Positions 33,975 to 44,639 of a stretch of 64,000 bases of DNA are shown piece after piece. This DNA is from Helichrysum umbraculigerum (lineage: Eukaryota > Streptophyta > Magnoliopsida > Asterales > Asteraceae). The DNA lies in NCBI GenBank assembly GCA_949592205.1, contig CATIUR010000004.1:85287337-85351336 (forward strand), in the 5' to 3' direction. The notes beneath the pieces were generated by a model. It saw only the letters and a list, made by a program, of their open reading frames with translations. It did not search any database and had not been told where the DNA came from. Numbering within the stretch: the first letter of the stretch is position 1; each line of letters opens with the position of its first letter. Position numbers and translations under genes: made by a program.

Positions 33975-34946
33975 ATGCCTCCTAAACGACCAACTTTCAC
34001 TCGAGCTGAACAAGATCAAATCATTAATCAAGCAGTGACTGCAACCCTAGCTGCTCAGAACCAAGTAAAGCCTTGCACTTTTAGGGATTTCCTGAGGTGC
34101 GAACCCCCAAACTTCGTCGGGACTGAAGGAGCTGTCGGATTAATTCGATGGTTCGAGAGAATGGAATCTATTTTCCACATGTGCAACTGCCCCGACGACT
34201 GCAAAGTCTTGTACGCCACATATACCCTCCAGGATGATGCCTCTACCTGGTGGAATTTTCACGCCCGAACTGTAGGAATCGACACTGCTCACGAACTTCC
34301 GTGGGAAGACCTGAAACAAATCATGAAGGACAAGTATTGCCCCATCGAAGTACTTCACAAACTTGAGGACGAACTTTGGTATCTCACCGTAAAAGACAAC
34401 GACATCGAAACATATACCAATCGCTTCCAACAACTAGCATCCCTTTGTCCAAACATAGTAAACCCTGAAAACAAACGAATCGGGAGGTACATTGGTGGAC
34501 TCCCGTTGCTAATTGAGGGAATGGTCACCGCCTCTAAACCCACTACTATTGAAGAGGCTATTCGCATGGCCCACAGACTCATGGCACAGGTGGTTCGACG
34601 CGGGCCACCTGCGACAGAAAACAATCAAGAAAAAGGGAATGGAAGTTCCAGCTCTAGCCAAAATCCAACGAATCAACCTGAACCCTTGAGGTCCTACGCT
34701 GCTGAACCCAACGACAGACAAGGCTATGCGGGTAACAAACCATTTTGTCACGGCTGCAAACGTCACCATGACGGAATTTGCGGATTACCCTGCGAAAGAT
34801 GCCAACGATATGGACACGTAATCCGGGACTGCAGAGTTCCCGCCAATCCCGACTCTCGAAGGATATGCTTCAAATGTAAGGAACCTGGTCATTACAAGAA
34901 GGACTGCCCAAAAAGACGCAAAATTCACCTTATCGACTCCGATTAA
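33975..34946 (+). CDS. Gag polyprotein of element B (capsid plus zinc knuckles)
   Basis: A 323-residue protein expected to form the particle that packages the element RNA. I chose the ATG at 33975 (MPPKRPTF) over an in-frame ATG at 33948, because element A gag also begins MPPK. Order: short N-terminus; capsid domain from about residue 46 (FVGTEGAVGLIRWFE) to about 205, including a STWWN motif; a polar linker; then CHGCKRHHDGIC with CERCQRYGHVIRDC, and a second knuckle CFKCKEPGHYKKDC. It ends a dozen residues later with a normal stop. No protease or polymerase follows, and the remaining 500 bp to the LTR is non-coding. The frame is intact despite LTR divergence of under one percent. The capsid differs clearly from that of element A, so the two are different families. 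Confidence 0.92.
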   Translation: MPPKRPTFTRAEQDQIINQAVTATLAAQNQVKPCTFRDFLRCEPPNFVGTEGAVGLIRWFERMESIFHMCNCPDDCKVLYATYTLQDDASTWWNFHARTVGIDTAHELPWEDLKQIMKDKYCPIEVLHKLEDELWYLTVKDNDIETYTNRFQQLASLCPNIVNPENKRIGRYIGGLPLLIEGMVTASKPTTIEEAIRMAHRLMAQVVRRGPPATENNQEKGNGSSSSSQNPTNQPEPLRSYAAEPNDRQGYAGNKPFCHGCKRHHDGICGLPCERCQRYGHVIRDCRVPANPDSRRICFKCKEPGHYKKDCPKRRKIHLIDSD

Positions 34947-35463
34947 ATCAAATAAATCTCCAACAATAATGTAAGTACAACCTCTCCTCGAAAACATAAC
35001 TCTTCGATAATAGATTCGTTCAACATGCACTTATTATCCTCGATATTATTTTATCAACCTAATATTGATTACATCATAGGGCTAGTTGACCTAGGCCCAC
35101 ATAAAACTCAATGTTTGCTTTCAGCAGACTGAGCTACTGCACGTGCACCAAACATTTGGTCCTGATAGGACGACTTACAAACGATCACCATACGACAATC
35201 ATTTAGTCCCGAATGGACTACGACGTAAACGGTTACCTAGTAACCACCAAACAATCATACACCAAACAGATAATACGGTCAGAATATGACTACAACAATA
35301 AACCGCGACCCAGTCATGGATTGACTGCCCTTCAACCCGTTTTAGATAGGATATGTCTACTAGCTACTAGATAAACGTCTCATGCATACATTGCTCCCCA
35401 GACTCCCCACGACTACGACTTCACACGAAATTTCGGGACGAAATTTTATTAACGGGGGGAGAA
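34947..35463 (+). other. 3' untranslated region of element B with hairpins and PPT
   Basis: Non-coding. Perfect small hairpins: GTCCT/AGGAC (35159, loop GAT), TAGTCC/GGACTA (35204), GGTTAC/GTAACC (35231, loop CTA), CAGTC/GACTG (35311). The pre-PPT hairpin AAATTTCG, GGA, CGAAATTT is at 35428-35446, followed by the polypurine tract ACGGGGGGAGAA at 35452-35463, abutting the 3' LTR. Confidence 0.82.
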
Positions 35464-38400
35464 TGTAACACCCGGTCAAAAGGTCAAATTTTCGCGCCGA
35501 ATTTAAACTTCAAATAGATGATTTAACTTTTATTCCCAATTAGTATTTTTATAAAATACTTTCATTAGAAAACATTTTTAAAATAAAATAAATAAGATTT
35601 TATTTTATATTATAACTGGACAAATAAAACACGGGTATTTTGTACTGTGGTTGGAGACCACAGTCCACGCACTGGGGATCTGTGTTGGATAAAACCCCCT
35701 CCCCTCCCCACTTTCACCTCATTTTCTTCTTCTATTTTTTTTTCATCTCTTTCTTTTTCTCCCTTTCTCTCATCACCAACAAACAACAACAACAACTAAC
35801 CACCACCACCACCGGCCGCCGCCGCCGATCACCACAACCGTCGCCGCCATCATCATCTTCGGAGTCATCATCATCAACAACAAGCATCATCATCACCATC
35901 TTCATCTTCATCACCAAAATCACCATTTTCATCTCAAAACATCGAATCTTCGAATCGTAAGGATTTCTTCCACTTTTATTTGTTATTTAGTGATAAAAAC
36001 ACTTAATATAACATGTATTGGTATTATAACAACTAGATTTGGTCAAAAAAGAGTTAGATCTTGATTTTGGGTGAAAACCCGTCGAGCAGTTGGGAGTGTC
36101 GCCCACAGCCCAAAAACAGTGTAGCGACACTTCCTAAGTGTCGCTATGTCAACAAGTCGCCCTTATAGCGACACTACCTGAGTGCCGCTAAAACAATTAT
36201 ACCCTCACTTCTATAGTGACGCAATCATAACTATCGGCAGAAACATGCGACACTTCATAAGTGTCGCTATCTTCAGTAGAAACCACAACTTTCGGTAGAA
36301 ACGAATACCGTCACTAGTCTTCTGCGTCACTTGATAAGTGACGCTATATGCGTCACTAACCCGATAGCGACACTTCTGAAGTGTCGCTAAATGTCAGAAA
36401 TTTCCTATCTTTTGAGTCACTAGCCTAGTGACGCCCTGAATCAACCAGTGACGCATGAAGTGTCGCTATTATCAGTTTTTAGACCAAAAACTCATTTTTA
36501 AGGTACCAAACTTATCCGGAAATGTATACGCAACTTATATATGAACCGAGACACGTTTATATACACTTTTTATACGAAAACAACTTAATTATATTTTCTA
36601 AATATAATTTCAATACGAGACAAACGACACACAATTTCTTTACGAAGTTCAAACGTAAAGATACAACAAACACGTCAAGTACAAACAACCCTAATAAATA
36701 ACAAACTTGGATGATTTATATAAATATCCATTCACTTATACGAAATCTCACGTGTTTAGGACACTAGGAGATTATTATCGATACGATTCGCTGCATTAGG
36801 ACGCTAGCTCCTCAGGTGAGTTTCATAGCCCCACTCTTTCAACTGTTTTACTATTTTTGGGGTGAAACACATGCTCAACAACTGTTTTCGAATTATATTA
36901 ATAAATCTTTTATAATTCACAATTAATTGTATTACTGTATGTAATACAAATGTGTAATACTTAGGAATTACACCCAACACATCATTTTGGAACAATATCA
37001 AGACCTAACCTAGATAGGTCACAATCGTACACTATCAAATTGTTGGAAAACAATTACCTAGACATAACTTGATATAGTTAGTACTATTCATTGGCCATAT
37101 TGTCGCGGGACAATATTATCAAATACATTAGAACTAGTTAGTTCTACCTACACTAGACGATATATATATATATTTACAGGGTTAGTTTCTCTTCTAGGAA
37201 CTAATATCACCAATACAATTCAGAAACTCAATATACTTGCTAGGCTTTAGGCTAGGAGTATACAAAAGTTTCGGACATTAGTATAGATTCCTCATACTAA
37301 TACAACCTAACTAGGTGATGAGTTTTCATACCTAGGTACAATGTGCTACTTAATATCTAAATATCTGCTTATACATATTTAGATACAAACAACTAGTTTC
37401 ATGCGTGGCATGATTGTTACCTGTGATAGTATTTCGATAATTATATATACATATATATATATATAACTATATATATATATATTTCTACATGCTCGTGTAT
37501 TATTTGGGGCACTTGGTGCTGTTTTCAACATCACTTACGTACCTTAATATACATATAATTATACAAACACAAGTACTCAAGTCGGACGCGTCGTGGTACG
37601 GTCGACTCTTATTTGCAATAGCTAGTATGTCGTAGTACTGCTGGCTCTACATTTCAACTATGCTTTCGAGCACTTCATAAACGATGCAGCAGTATTTCAG
37701 CTGGCACAAAACGATACCACGGTAAAGTGGGTACAAAACGATGCCACGGTATTGCAGTGGGCACAACTTCAATCAAACAAGTCGTTGTAACTTGCATAAC
37801 TTCAATCAAACAAGTCGTTGTAACTTGTATAAATTCAATCAAACAAGTCGTTGTAACTTGTATAAATTCAATCAAACAAGTCGTTGTAACTTGTATAAAT
37901 TCAATCAAACAAGTCGTTGTAACTTGTATCAATTTAAATCAAACAAGTCGTTGTAACTTGTATCAATTTAAGACAAACAAGTCTAAGTAACTTGTAACAA
38001 TGCAACCAACCAAATCGGGGTATTTTGGACATTAAGTTAGACAAACAATTTCAATGGTAGACTTACAATTCAAACTAGTAGGTATAGAATACCTCGATTA
38101 GACTTTTACACATTGGTATTACAAACTTCAACGTATTACATATCAAAAATCACTGATTTTGGAAACAACTTTACAAAACATAAATTGTTTTATTATTTTA
38201 TGTTCTCAACTAACCATCCTATGAACTCACCAGCTTTATAGCTGACCTGTTTTAGCATGTGTTCTCAGGTTGCCCAGCAGGATTAGGATTTCTTCAAGGC
38301 TTAATTAGCTCGAGTCGCATATTTTCAACAATTGGGACTACTCTGCATTTACTTTTGTATTTTCAAATTATGTATTTGGAATTTACTGTCAAACTCATAA

Positions 38401-38546
38401 CGTTGTAAACGTTCTATTTTGGGAATGGTATAATTATTTTCAAACGTCTCATTTAGAGTCGTTCATTATGTATCTTATGCTGTGATATTTGATTTAGTGA
38501 CACCCGACCCGACAGCTTCCGCAAACCGAAATTTGAGGGTGTCACA
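35464..38546 (+). repeat. 3' LTR of element B
   Basis: Matches 29207-32333 at an offset of 6257 bp until the shortened TA tract. Ends GGGTGTCACA followed by TSD TATGG. The GCGACACTT cluster is at 36122-36470 and the 33-bp repeats at 37767-37995. Confidence 0.93.
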
Positions 38547-39815
38547 TATGGGCACAAAACGATGCCACGGTATTGCAGTGGGCACAAGTACGATATCGCG
38601 GTAAAGCGATACACTCGATGGATGGGCGGGCTTATGCCCGTGATCCACACACAATCAATCAATGGATTAGCGAGTTATACTCGGGATTCACAATAAGTTA
38701 ACGGGTCGGTGGAGTTTCCATGCGAGGCCGTTAGCTCAATCATGTCCGGGTTAGCTCACGCTAACTGATCAAACGGACACACTAAACACTCAATCATAGA
38801 TCTGCGGGTCTACAATTAATTGTTGCTGGATGCATCACACTATATATATTCAATCATAGTTCTGCGGAACTACAATTATTTGTTATCATATGACGTGGTC
38901 ATACAATTACTCGATAGTTATTAGGCATGTATTGCCTCACGTTTATAAACTCACTTATACCTGTTTGGTATCAAGGCATGTATTGCCATACTTCTATATG
39001 TACTTAGGTATACATCACTGTCACTTAGGTATGAGATACCTTGTAGGATGTATACACATTGGTGATACAAACTTCAATACATTACATATCAAAATCGTAG
39101 ATTTTGAAACAACTTTTCAAAACATACAAGGCTTTATACTTTATGTTTTCAACTAACAATCCTATGAACTCACCAGCTTTATAGCTGACTCATTTTAGCA
39201 TGTGTTCTCAGGTGCCCAGTAGGATTAGGATTGCTACAACATTATGCTAGCTCGAGTCGCATATTTTCAAACAACGGGATTTCTCTGCATAACTTTTGTA
39301 TTACAAAAACTATGTATTGAAATTATTTTGCGAACTCACAACTTGTATACATTTTATTTTGGGAAATGTAATAACTATTTTCAAACGTCTCATTTAGAGT
39401 CGTTCATTATGTATCTTATGCTGTGATATTTGATTTGGTAACACCCGAACCGACCGCTTCCGCAACCCGAAATTTGAGGGTGTTACAGAATCAGAGGTCA
39501 GAGGTTATTGAGAGTTTTTTTCAAAAAACAAACCACACCTAAGACATGAGAAGTAAGATTCCCATGAGATAATGAAGACCATAATTTTCATTTTACTTTT
39601 ACCTTTGATCACCACTAATGTCCTTATATATATTTTTTTTCTTTTCGCATTTACTTTCCCTCACTAATTTCTTTTAAGTTGTATAATTCCTATATCCATG
39701 AAACTCTAATCAATACCACATATTAACTTTAAAGAAAATGTAGCAAATTATTTTTATTCAAAAGTAAAAACTTGATTGAAAATTAAAATATTTCAATTGA
39801 CAATATTAAGTCAAG

Positions 39816-40149
39816 GAGTAAATTACATAAATCATCCTTATGGTTTGCTCCAAATTTTATTCGAAGTCCTTTAGTTAATTTAATTATACCGACATCATTT
39901 CTTTTGAAACTTGTTACGTCAATAGTCCTTTACACTAACGATTGTTAACACTCCGTGTACTCAAAAAATATAAAGAATATAAAAAACTACACACATGGTC
40001 CTTTTTAACGGAGAGTTAACAATCGTTAGTCTATAGGACTATCGATGTAACAAGTTTCAAAAGAAATGATGATCGGTGTAACTAAATTAATTAAAGGACT
40101 GCGAGTGATATTTAAATCAAACCATAAGGACGGTTTATGTAATTCTTTC
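39816..40149. mobile_element. Long-TIR foldback MITE
   Basis: Left arm (39821 to about 39955, starting AATTACATAAATCATCCTTA) and right arm (about 40003-40144) are inverted copies of about 135-140 bp with scattered differences, around a spacer of about 50 bp. There is no coding capacity. The architecture fits a Mutator-like or foldback MITE. The target-site duplication was not determined. Confidence 0.8.
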
Positions 40150-40279
40150 TAAAACAAGACTAACTACCAAAATTTTCCAAACATTATTAAACTAACATCT
40201 TCATTTAAATTAAAATATTTAAGTATATTTTAATAAATCATGAACTAATTTATAATCTAATCACAAAATTTGAATATAT

Positions 40280-40298
40280 CCCCTCACATTATGAGGGG
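40280..40298. repeat. Isolated GC-rich hairpin
   Basis: CCCCTCA, loop CATTA, TGAGGGG: a 7-bp perfect stem in AT-rich DNA. No adjacent CTRR motif, so not scored as a Helitron end. Confidence 0.6.
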
Positions 40299-40375
40299 CA
40301 AATTAACCCTTGTTTACATTCAATTGAAACACATTTAGATACTCTTTTTGATGTTCAATTGGGAAAAATAAAAAT

Positions 40376-40410
40376 ACTCCATCCGTACCAATTTAATGGT
40401 TCAATATTTC
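40376..40410. mobile_element. Truncated Stowaway terminal repeat
   Basis: CTCCATCCGTACCAATTTAA resembles the terminal repeat of the Stowaway MITE at 9517, but the other end is missing. Probably a remnant adjoining the SIRE insertion. Confidence 0.5.
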
Positions 40411-40469
40411 TGAGAGTCCCGTAATCACTATTATTTAGTGAATTGGAATCGCAAAGTGTAAAGTTTAAT

Positions 40470-41477
40470 TGTAGAAGGGGGGGTTGAATACAATTTAAAA
40501 CTATTTCAGATTTTAGCTTGGTTGATTGATGAGTTTTAAATTGTTTAACAGAAACAGAGTATAAACAATAGTAACAGAGTATAACAGATTATAGATATGA
40601 CAATATCAAAGTAATAAAGTAATGATAGCTAAAATGATGAATTATATTGATCATACAATTCACAAGTGTTGAATGCGGAATGGATTAACCAAAGTTAATC
40701 CAATTCAAACACTTAGCTAATCTATTACAAATGAGATGAACAGCAGTGGACAAACACGCTGACTGTTCACTCGCTGGATCGTTAATACGTACTCTAGAAA
40801 AATTGATCACTGACACACAAGTGATAAGTACGATTGAACGACTAGCCTCAACAGTACAAAACACTGAACTATTTATACTACAAGAGTTCCTAAAATATCG
40901 CCTATAAAATAGGATCTTAGAATGACACGTGTCGCTGCTTGATTGGCTTGATCTCTGATGAACCGACATTCTGCGGGTCCCAATTCTGTTACCGCAAATA
41001 TCTCGTTACCTTAAAACTAATCATTCACTGCCACGTAATCTTTCGAACATACTTCAAGCTAGAACACTCTTGCTGATGTATAGATAAGTACAGTACTTTT
41101 TGTACTTGATGATTGAGAGGCTTTATTGAATAGTCCCTGAAGATGCAGTAATCCTCTTCACTCACTGCGAGCTAACATGCTCTTGTAGAATGTCTTGAAC
41201 TAGAGATCTTCAGTGACTAGCTGTTATTCTGGCAGTGACTTTTTCCTTTATAGATATGAAGAAGTAAAGCTCTTGCTGATGTTGATCAGCGACACACAAA
41301 GTTGAGCTTTAATCTTCCTCAGCATATCAATTCCTTGAGAGTAGAATAAATGACGATCAGCGAAACCAATCTTCAGCAACAGCAGCTTTGATACAATCCA
41401 TTTCTTCATCGAGTAGTGAACAGTTGAGTTGGTCAACGACCAGCGACTCAACATGGTCAGAGACCAGTGACTCAACA
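40470..41477 (-). repeat. 3' LTR of a SIRE-like Ty1/copia element
   Basis: A 1008-bp LTR, minus orientation. On the minus strand it begins TGTTGAGTCACTGG just after the polypurine tract and ends with a run of C then TTCTACA, the ending typical of SIRE/Maximus copia LTRs. It contains hairpins such as GCTGAT, GTTG, ATCAGC (41275-41290), TGGTC, AGA, GACCA (about 41453) and AGTAC/GTACT near 41092. The 5' LTR is not in the window. Confidence 0.82.
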
Positions 41478-41490
41478 ATCTCCCCCTAAA
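41478..41490 (-). other. Polypurine tract of the SIRE-like element
   Basis: TTTAGGGGGAGAT on the minus strand, abutting the LTR start. Confidence 0.82.
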
Positions 41491-41831
41491 TGATTGTGAT
41501 CGAAGCTCCCTAGACAAACTAGTTGCTGAGAAAAGTTTATAGTCAGTGTTTAAGATTTTAAACATTCAGTGACTTGTACTTGTGATCCATTCATTTATCT
41601 TTTTGGATTCTTTTGATATGATCTGAGTTTTGCACTTTGGTTTTCTCAAAAGATCAGATATTATTGAACTGCAAAATATAAGTGACAAATAGTTTCAGTT
41701 ACAATAAATCTAATCTATCACAAACTTTGCTATGCATTTTTTCATATTTCTTTTTGCTTCACAATACCAAGCTCATCAACTAGCTCGTATTTCTCTGTAG
41801 AAGGCAAAAATAAAGATTGTCTTGCTAATCC

Positions 41832-44249
41832 TTATTCTAGAATTGCCTTTCTCATCACTGAATCCTTTGGAAGCATGCTGGTAGATCTGATCAAATGTAC
41901 GAGTTGCTCATGATCAATCTTTTCAAGTTCTGACTCTCTTTGAAATTTTAATATGCCATTGAAATCTCTGTAGACAAGTCCCCTTACGCCTTCAGTTACT
42001 TCAGTGCCCTCAACTCTTGATACACCATCAGGGATAGAAAGATCTAATCTTGAAGTGTTTGGAATTTTGTATATGCTGTCGGTACCTGTCCTATACCTTG
42101 GGCTAGGTGGCCGCACTATATCTTCACCAAGTATAACAGTATCTTCTGGTCTAAGCAGCTGTAGTGCAATCATCTTCTGAAATAGCCTGTCAATTTCTTT
42201 CAGCACTTCATTTTTAGCTGTACTAGAGGAGTGACTGATGGCAAGTCTGATTTCATTCCATTCTTCCCTGTGCAGCTTACAAATTTGATCAAGATTCATG
42301 GCTTGAGTCTCCAATCCTCTGTGAATAAGTAGTTGAGCTTGTGCTTTGTTCTTTGGCTTTTTTAGGTATACTTTTGTAATTGGTGCAGGGTTTGATCTCC
42401 CAACCATTCTAGCAGCATATCTTTTCCTGTCAACTTCATTCAATAGCTTATCCACTGATGTTTTAACTCCCCCTTTCTTTTTCAATCCCTTGCCTTTTCT
42501 CTCAACATCAAGTTCTCGCTGTAGTTCAGACTTTTCAACAGCAGCAAGAAGATTGGCTACTTTGAAATCAAAATCTTCTTGCTGCATTTTCAAAAACATT
42601 TTTCTCTCTCTTTCCACAGCTTCATCTCCACTTAATTTCAACAGAAAACCTCGATCAGTTTCTGACTGTTCTTTTAACATCCTTTTTCTTTCTTCTTCTT
42701 CTTTAGCTTCTGCCTCAGCCTGAATTTTTAGAATCACTTCACGCTCTATATCCTGTCTAGCCTTCATTTTTCTGGCAATTCTCTGTTCATTAGTTTCTTC
42801 AGGATGGAGACTTTCTGATGCAGAATCAGAAGATGATAGAGAAGCTAGACCAGAAGTCTCTGGTACGATGATCTCTGGTGAAGAGGTAGCAGTATGAAGA
42901 GAAGGTAAAGTGGTGATTACTGTTGTTGCTTCTGTTGGTTGTGCTACTGAAACTGTAAGAGGAGTTGTGAGTTGTTGAGTTGCTGTTATGATTGGTTGTG
43001 GATTAGGAACTATAATCACTGGTGTGGTAACTGTTTCTTTAGCAAAGTTACTGAAATAGTAGCTTTCTGGTTCTGTGCTTTCAATGGTTTTGAGTGAGAG
43101 TGGGTTAACCTCAGATATAACAATGTTTGATTGAGGTTTAGTTGGTGATTTAGGGCTTTCAAGTATGGTTTTGAGATGAAGCATAGTTGCTGATATATCC
43201 TCCTCAGTGAATGTTTGCTTCCGACGTTTGGAGGAAGATGTCTCTGATGTAGACTCCTTGTTGTCTCTTTTTCTTTTCTTAAGAACAGAAGAGATAGGTA
43301 GCTGATCCTCAATCTTTTCATCAGTGTCATCTTCTTTCTTATCAGCACTATTGTCCTTATCATTACCATCATTGTTATCACCATTATTTCCATCATTATT
43401 ATCATCATCATTATTATTACCATCATCCATATTTACATCATGCTCATTCTCCTCCCTGTTCATCCATTGCCAACGAGCCAGATCAAAACTCACAGACTCC
43501 CCCTCAACCCTTGCAGCCTCATCAGCATGCCACTCCATTACTTTCTTATTATACATTTTGACCTCATCTGAATGAAACTCAGGGAAATGATATTCCTCAA
43601 ACTCATATTCATCTTCTTCAGTGTCCATCTCAATCCAAGAAAGTTCAGCAACTTCAGCAGCTTCATGTTCTGGCTTTTCAGGGATAGGGAGAAGGCCAAA
43701 GGAACCTTTCAATACTGCTATGTGAGAAACATTATTTTTGATGAACTCAGTATTGTCAGCAATCATTTTCTCCCCCTGTTCATCAAAAAGATATGCAGCA
43801 TAGTCTCTGAACCATCCATAAAGTTTCTTATTATCAATGCGAAGAGCAGCAACTTCAGCTTTAGTAGCTTGATGATGCGCGGTCATTGAAGAAATGACTT
43901 TATCATTTGCTTTAATGTATTCGAGAACAGAAGCTGACATTTCCTTTTGTTGAGTAGAAAGTGCAGAGATTAACTCAGTGTGAGTAGTGAAATTTACCCT
44001 TGTTGTTGTCATGAAGTCAGATTGTGCTTTGGAGAGAGTTTCCAGTGACTGAGAAAAGGATATGCCAGCATCAGTCAGGAGTTTTACCTTGTGGCTGATC
44101 TCAGTGCTCCAGGTAGGGATAGGATCATAGACAGATGTCAGAGCTTTGACAGCAGATGTAAGATCAGCAACTTGGCCTTTGAGTGCTTCCCTTTCTTTAG
44201 AAAGAAACTTGATGTGTTGCTGAGAAGAAGCAATATAGTCCAGTAGCAT
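41832..44249 (-). CDS. Env-like / extra ORF of a SIRE-like copia element, 5' truncated
   Basis: An 805-codon open frame from the ATG at 44249. The same frame stays open upstream to about 44639, giving a Pro/Ser/Thr-rich N-terminal extension, so the true start is lost. Order: heptad-rich coiled coil (about 1-170), acidic region with a poly-Asn/Asp tract (about 265-320), a basic stretch (KKRKRDNKE), a Ser/Thr/Pro-rich middle, a long charged Glu/Lys/Arg-rich helix (about 500-620), and a C-terminal conserved-looking globular part. It lies between the missing pol and the 3' LTR, the position of the env-like ORF of SIRE elements. I see no clear signal peptide or transmembrane segment, so an envelope function is not supported by sequence. 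Element C cuts it at 44640. Confidence 0.7.
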   Translation of the reverse strand: MLLDYIASSQQHIKFLSKEREALKGQVADLTSAVKALTSVYDPIPTWSTEISHKVKLLTDAGISFSQSLETLSKAQSDFMTTTRVNFTTHTELISALSTQQKEMSASVLEYIKANDKVISSMTAHHQATKAEVAALRIDNKKLYGWFRDYAAYLFDEQGEKMIADNTEFIKNNVSHIAVLKGSFGLLPIPEKPEHEAAEVAELSWIEMDTEEDEYEFEEYHFPEFHSDEVKMYNKKVMEWHADEAARVEGESVSFDLARWQWMNREENEHDVNMDDGNNNDDDNNDGNNGDNNDGNDKDNSADKKEDDTDEKIEDQLPISSVLKKRKRDNKESTSETSSSKRRKQTFTEEDISATMLHLKTILESPKSPTKPQSNIVISEVNPLSLKTIESTEPESYYFSNFAKETVTTPVIIVPNPQPIITATQQLTTPLTVSVAQPTEATTVITTLPSLHTATSSPEIIVPETSGLASLSSSDSASESLHPEETNEQRIARKMKARQDIEREVILKIQAEAEAKEEEERKRMLKEQSETDRGFLLKLSGDEAVERERKMFLKMQQEDFDFKVANLLAAVEKSELQRELDVERKGKGLKKKGGVKTSVDKLLNEVDRKRYAARMVGRSNPAPITKVYLKKPKNKAQAQLLIHRGLETQAMNLDQICKLHREEWNEIRLAISHSSSTAKNEVLKEIDRLFQKMIALQLLRPEDTVILGEDIVRPPSPRYRTGTDSIYKIPNTSRLDLSIPDGVSRVEGTEVTEGVRGLVYRDFNGILKFQRESELEKIDHEQLVHLIRSTSMLPKDSVMRKAILE

Positions 44250-44639
44250 CTTCTCAGAAGATGAAGGGGTGGATGATGAGGCATGGTCATCAGCTTTGGG
44301 AGGTGATGGTGGCTGTGGTATCTGTTGTGGAGGAGATGTTGGTGTAGGTGGTTTTTGTGGAGATAATGGTGGGGTAGAGAGTGTCTTAGATTGTGCTCCC
44401 TGATCCCCTGTGTTTATAGCAGTATCAGCAAGAAGATCATCACCAGCTACTGGATTATCACTGGAGATAGACGTGGTGTCTAATTCCTGGATAGGTGAAG
44501 TGACAATGGTAGCTGATGGAGCAGTGAAAAGTTTAGGAAAAGATGATGTAGGTGTAGGTTTAGTAAAAGGTTGTGTAAATATAGGTTCAGTGATAGGGAG
44601 TGGAAGTGTTGTGGAGGTTGTTTCAGGTTCAGTGATAAG

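Larger units (their letters stand above)
29207..38546 (+). mobile_element. Element B: complete gag-only Ty3/gypsy retrotransposon
   Basis: A 9340-bp element with LTRs of 3127 bp (29207-32333) and 3083 bp (35464-38546), TSD TATGG (29202-29206 and 38547-38551), an initiator-Met PBS and a PPT. The 3.13-kb interior encodes only Gag, so it is non-autonomous. By eye the LTRs differ at roughly twenty positions plus a contraction of the TA repeat (about 31190-31262 against 37440-37482). It is therefore older than element A but still fairly young. It lies within a solo LTR of its own superfamily. Confidence 0.93.
26907..39487 (+). mobile_element. Solo LTR of the element B superfamily, split by element B
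   Basis: Starts TGTAACACCCGGTCAAAA at 26907 and ends GAGGGTGTTACA at 39487, with TSD GAATC on both sides (26902-26906 and 39488-39492). Its two halves are 26907-29206 and 38552-39487, about 3.2 kb together. Its termini match those of element B, so it is an older relative with no internal region left. It carries its own hairpin words: GCGACATT/AATGTCGC around 27650, and AGTTC/GAACT near 38857. Confidence 0.85.
26763..39542. mobile_element. Probable hAT-type MITE interrupted by nested LTR insertions
   Basis: The left end (from about 26763, TTAGGTTATGTTTG) and the right end (about 39525-39542, which reads TTAGGTGTGGTTTG on the minus strand) form imperfect terminal inverted repeats typical of small hAT derivatives. 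With the LTR insertion removed the unit would be about 200 bp. The target duplication was not identified with confidence. Confidence 0.5.

Noticed and set aside
41832..44249. Host structural or kinesin-like coiled-coil gene
   Set aside because: It sits directly before a copia PPT and LTR in the same orientation, the position of the SIRE extra ORF, and is cut at its 5' side by element C.
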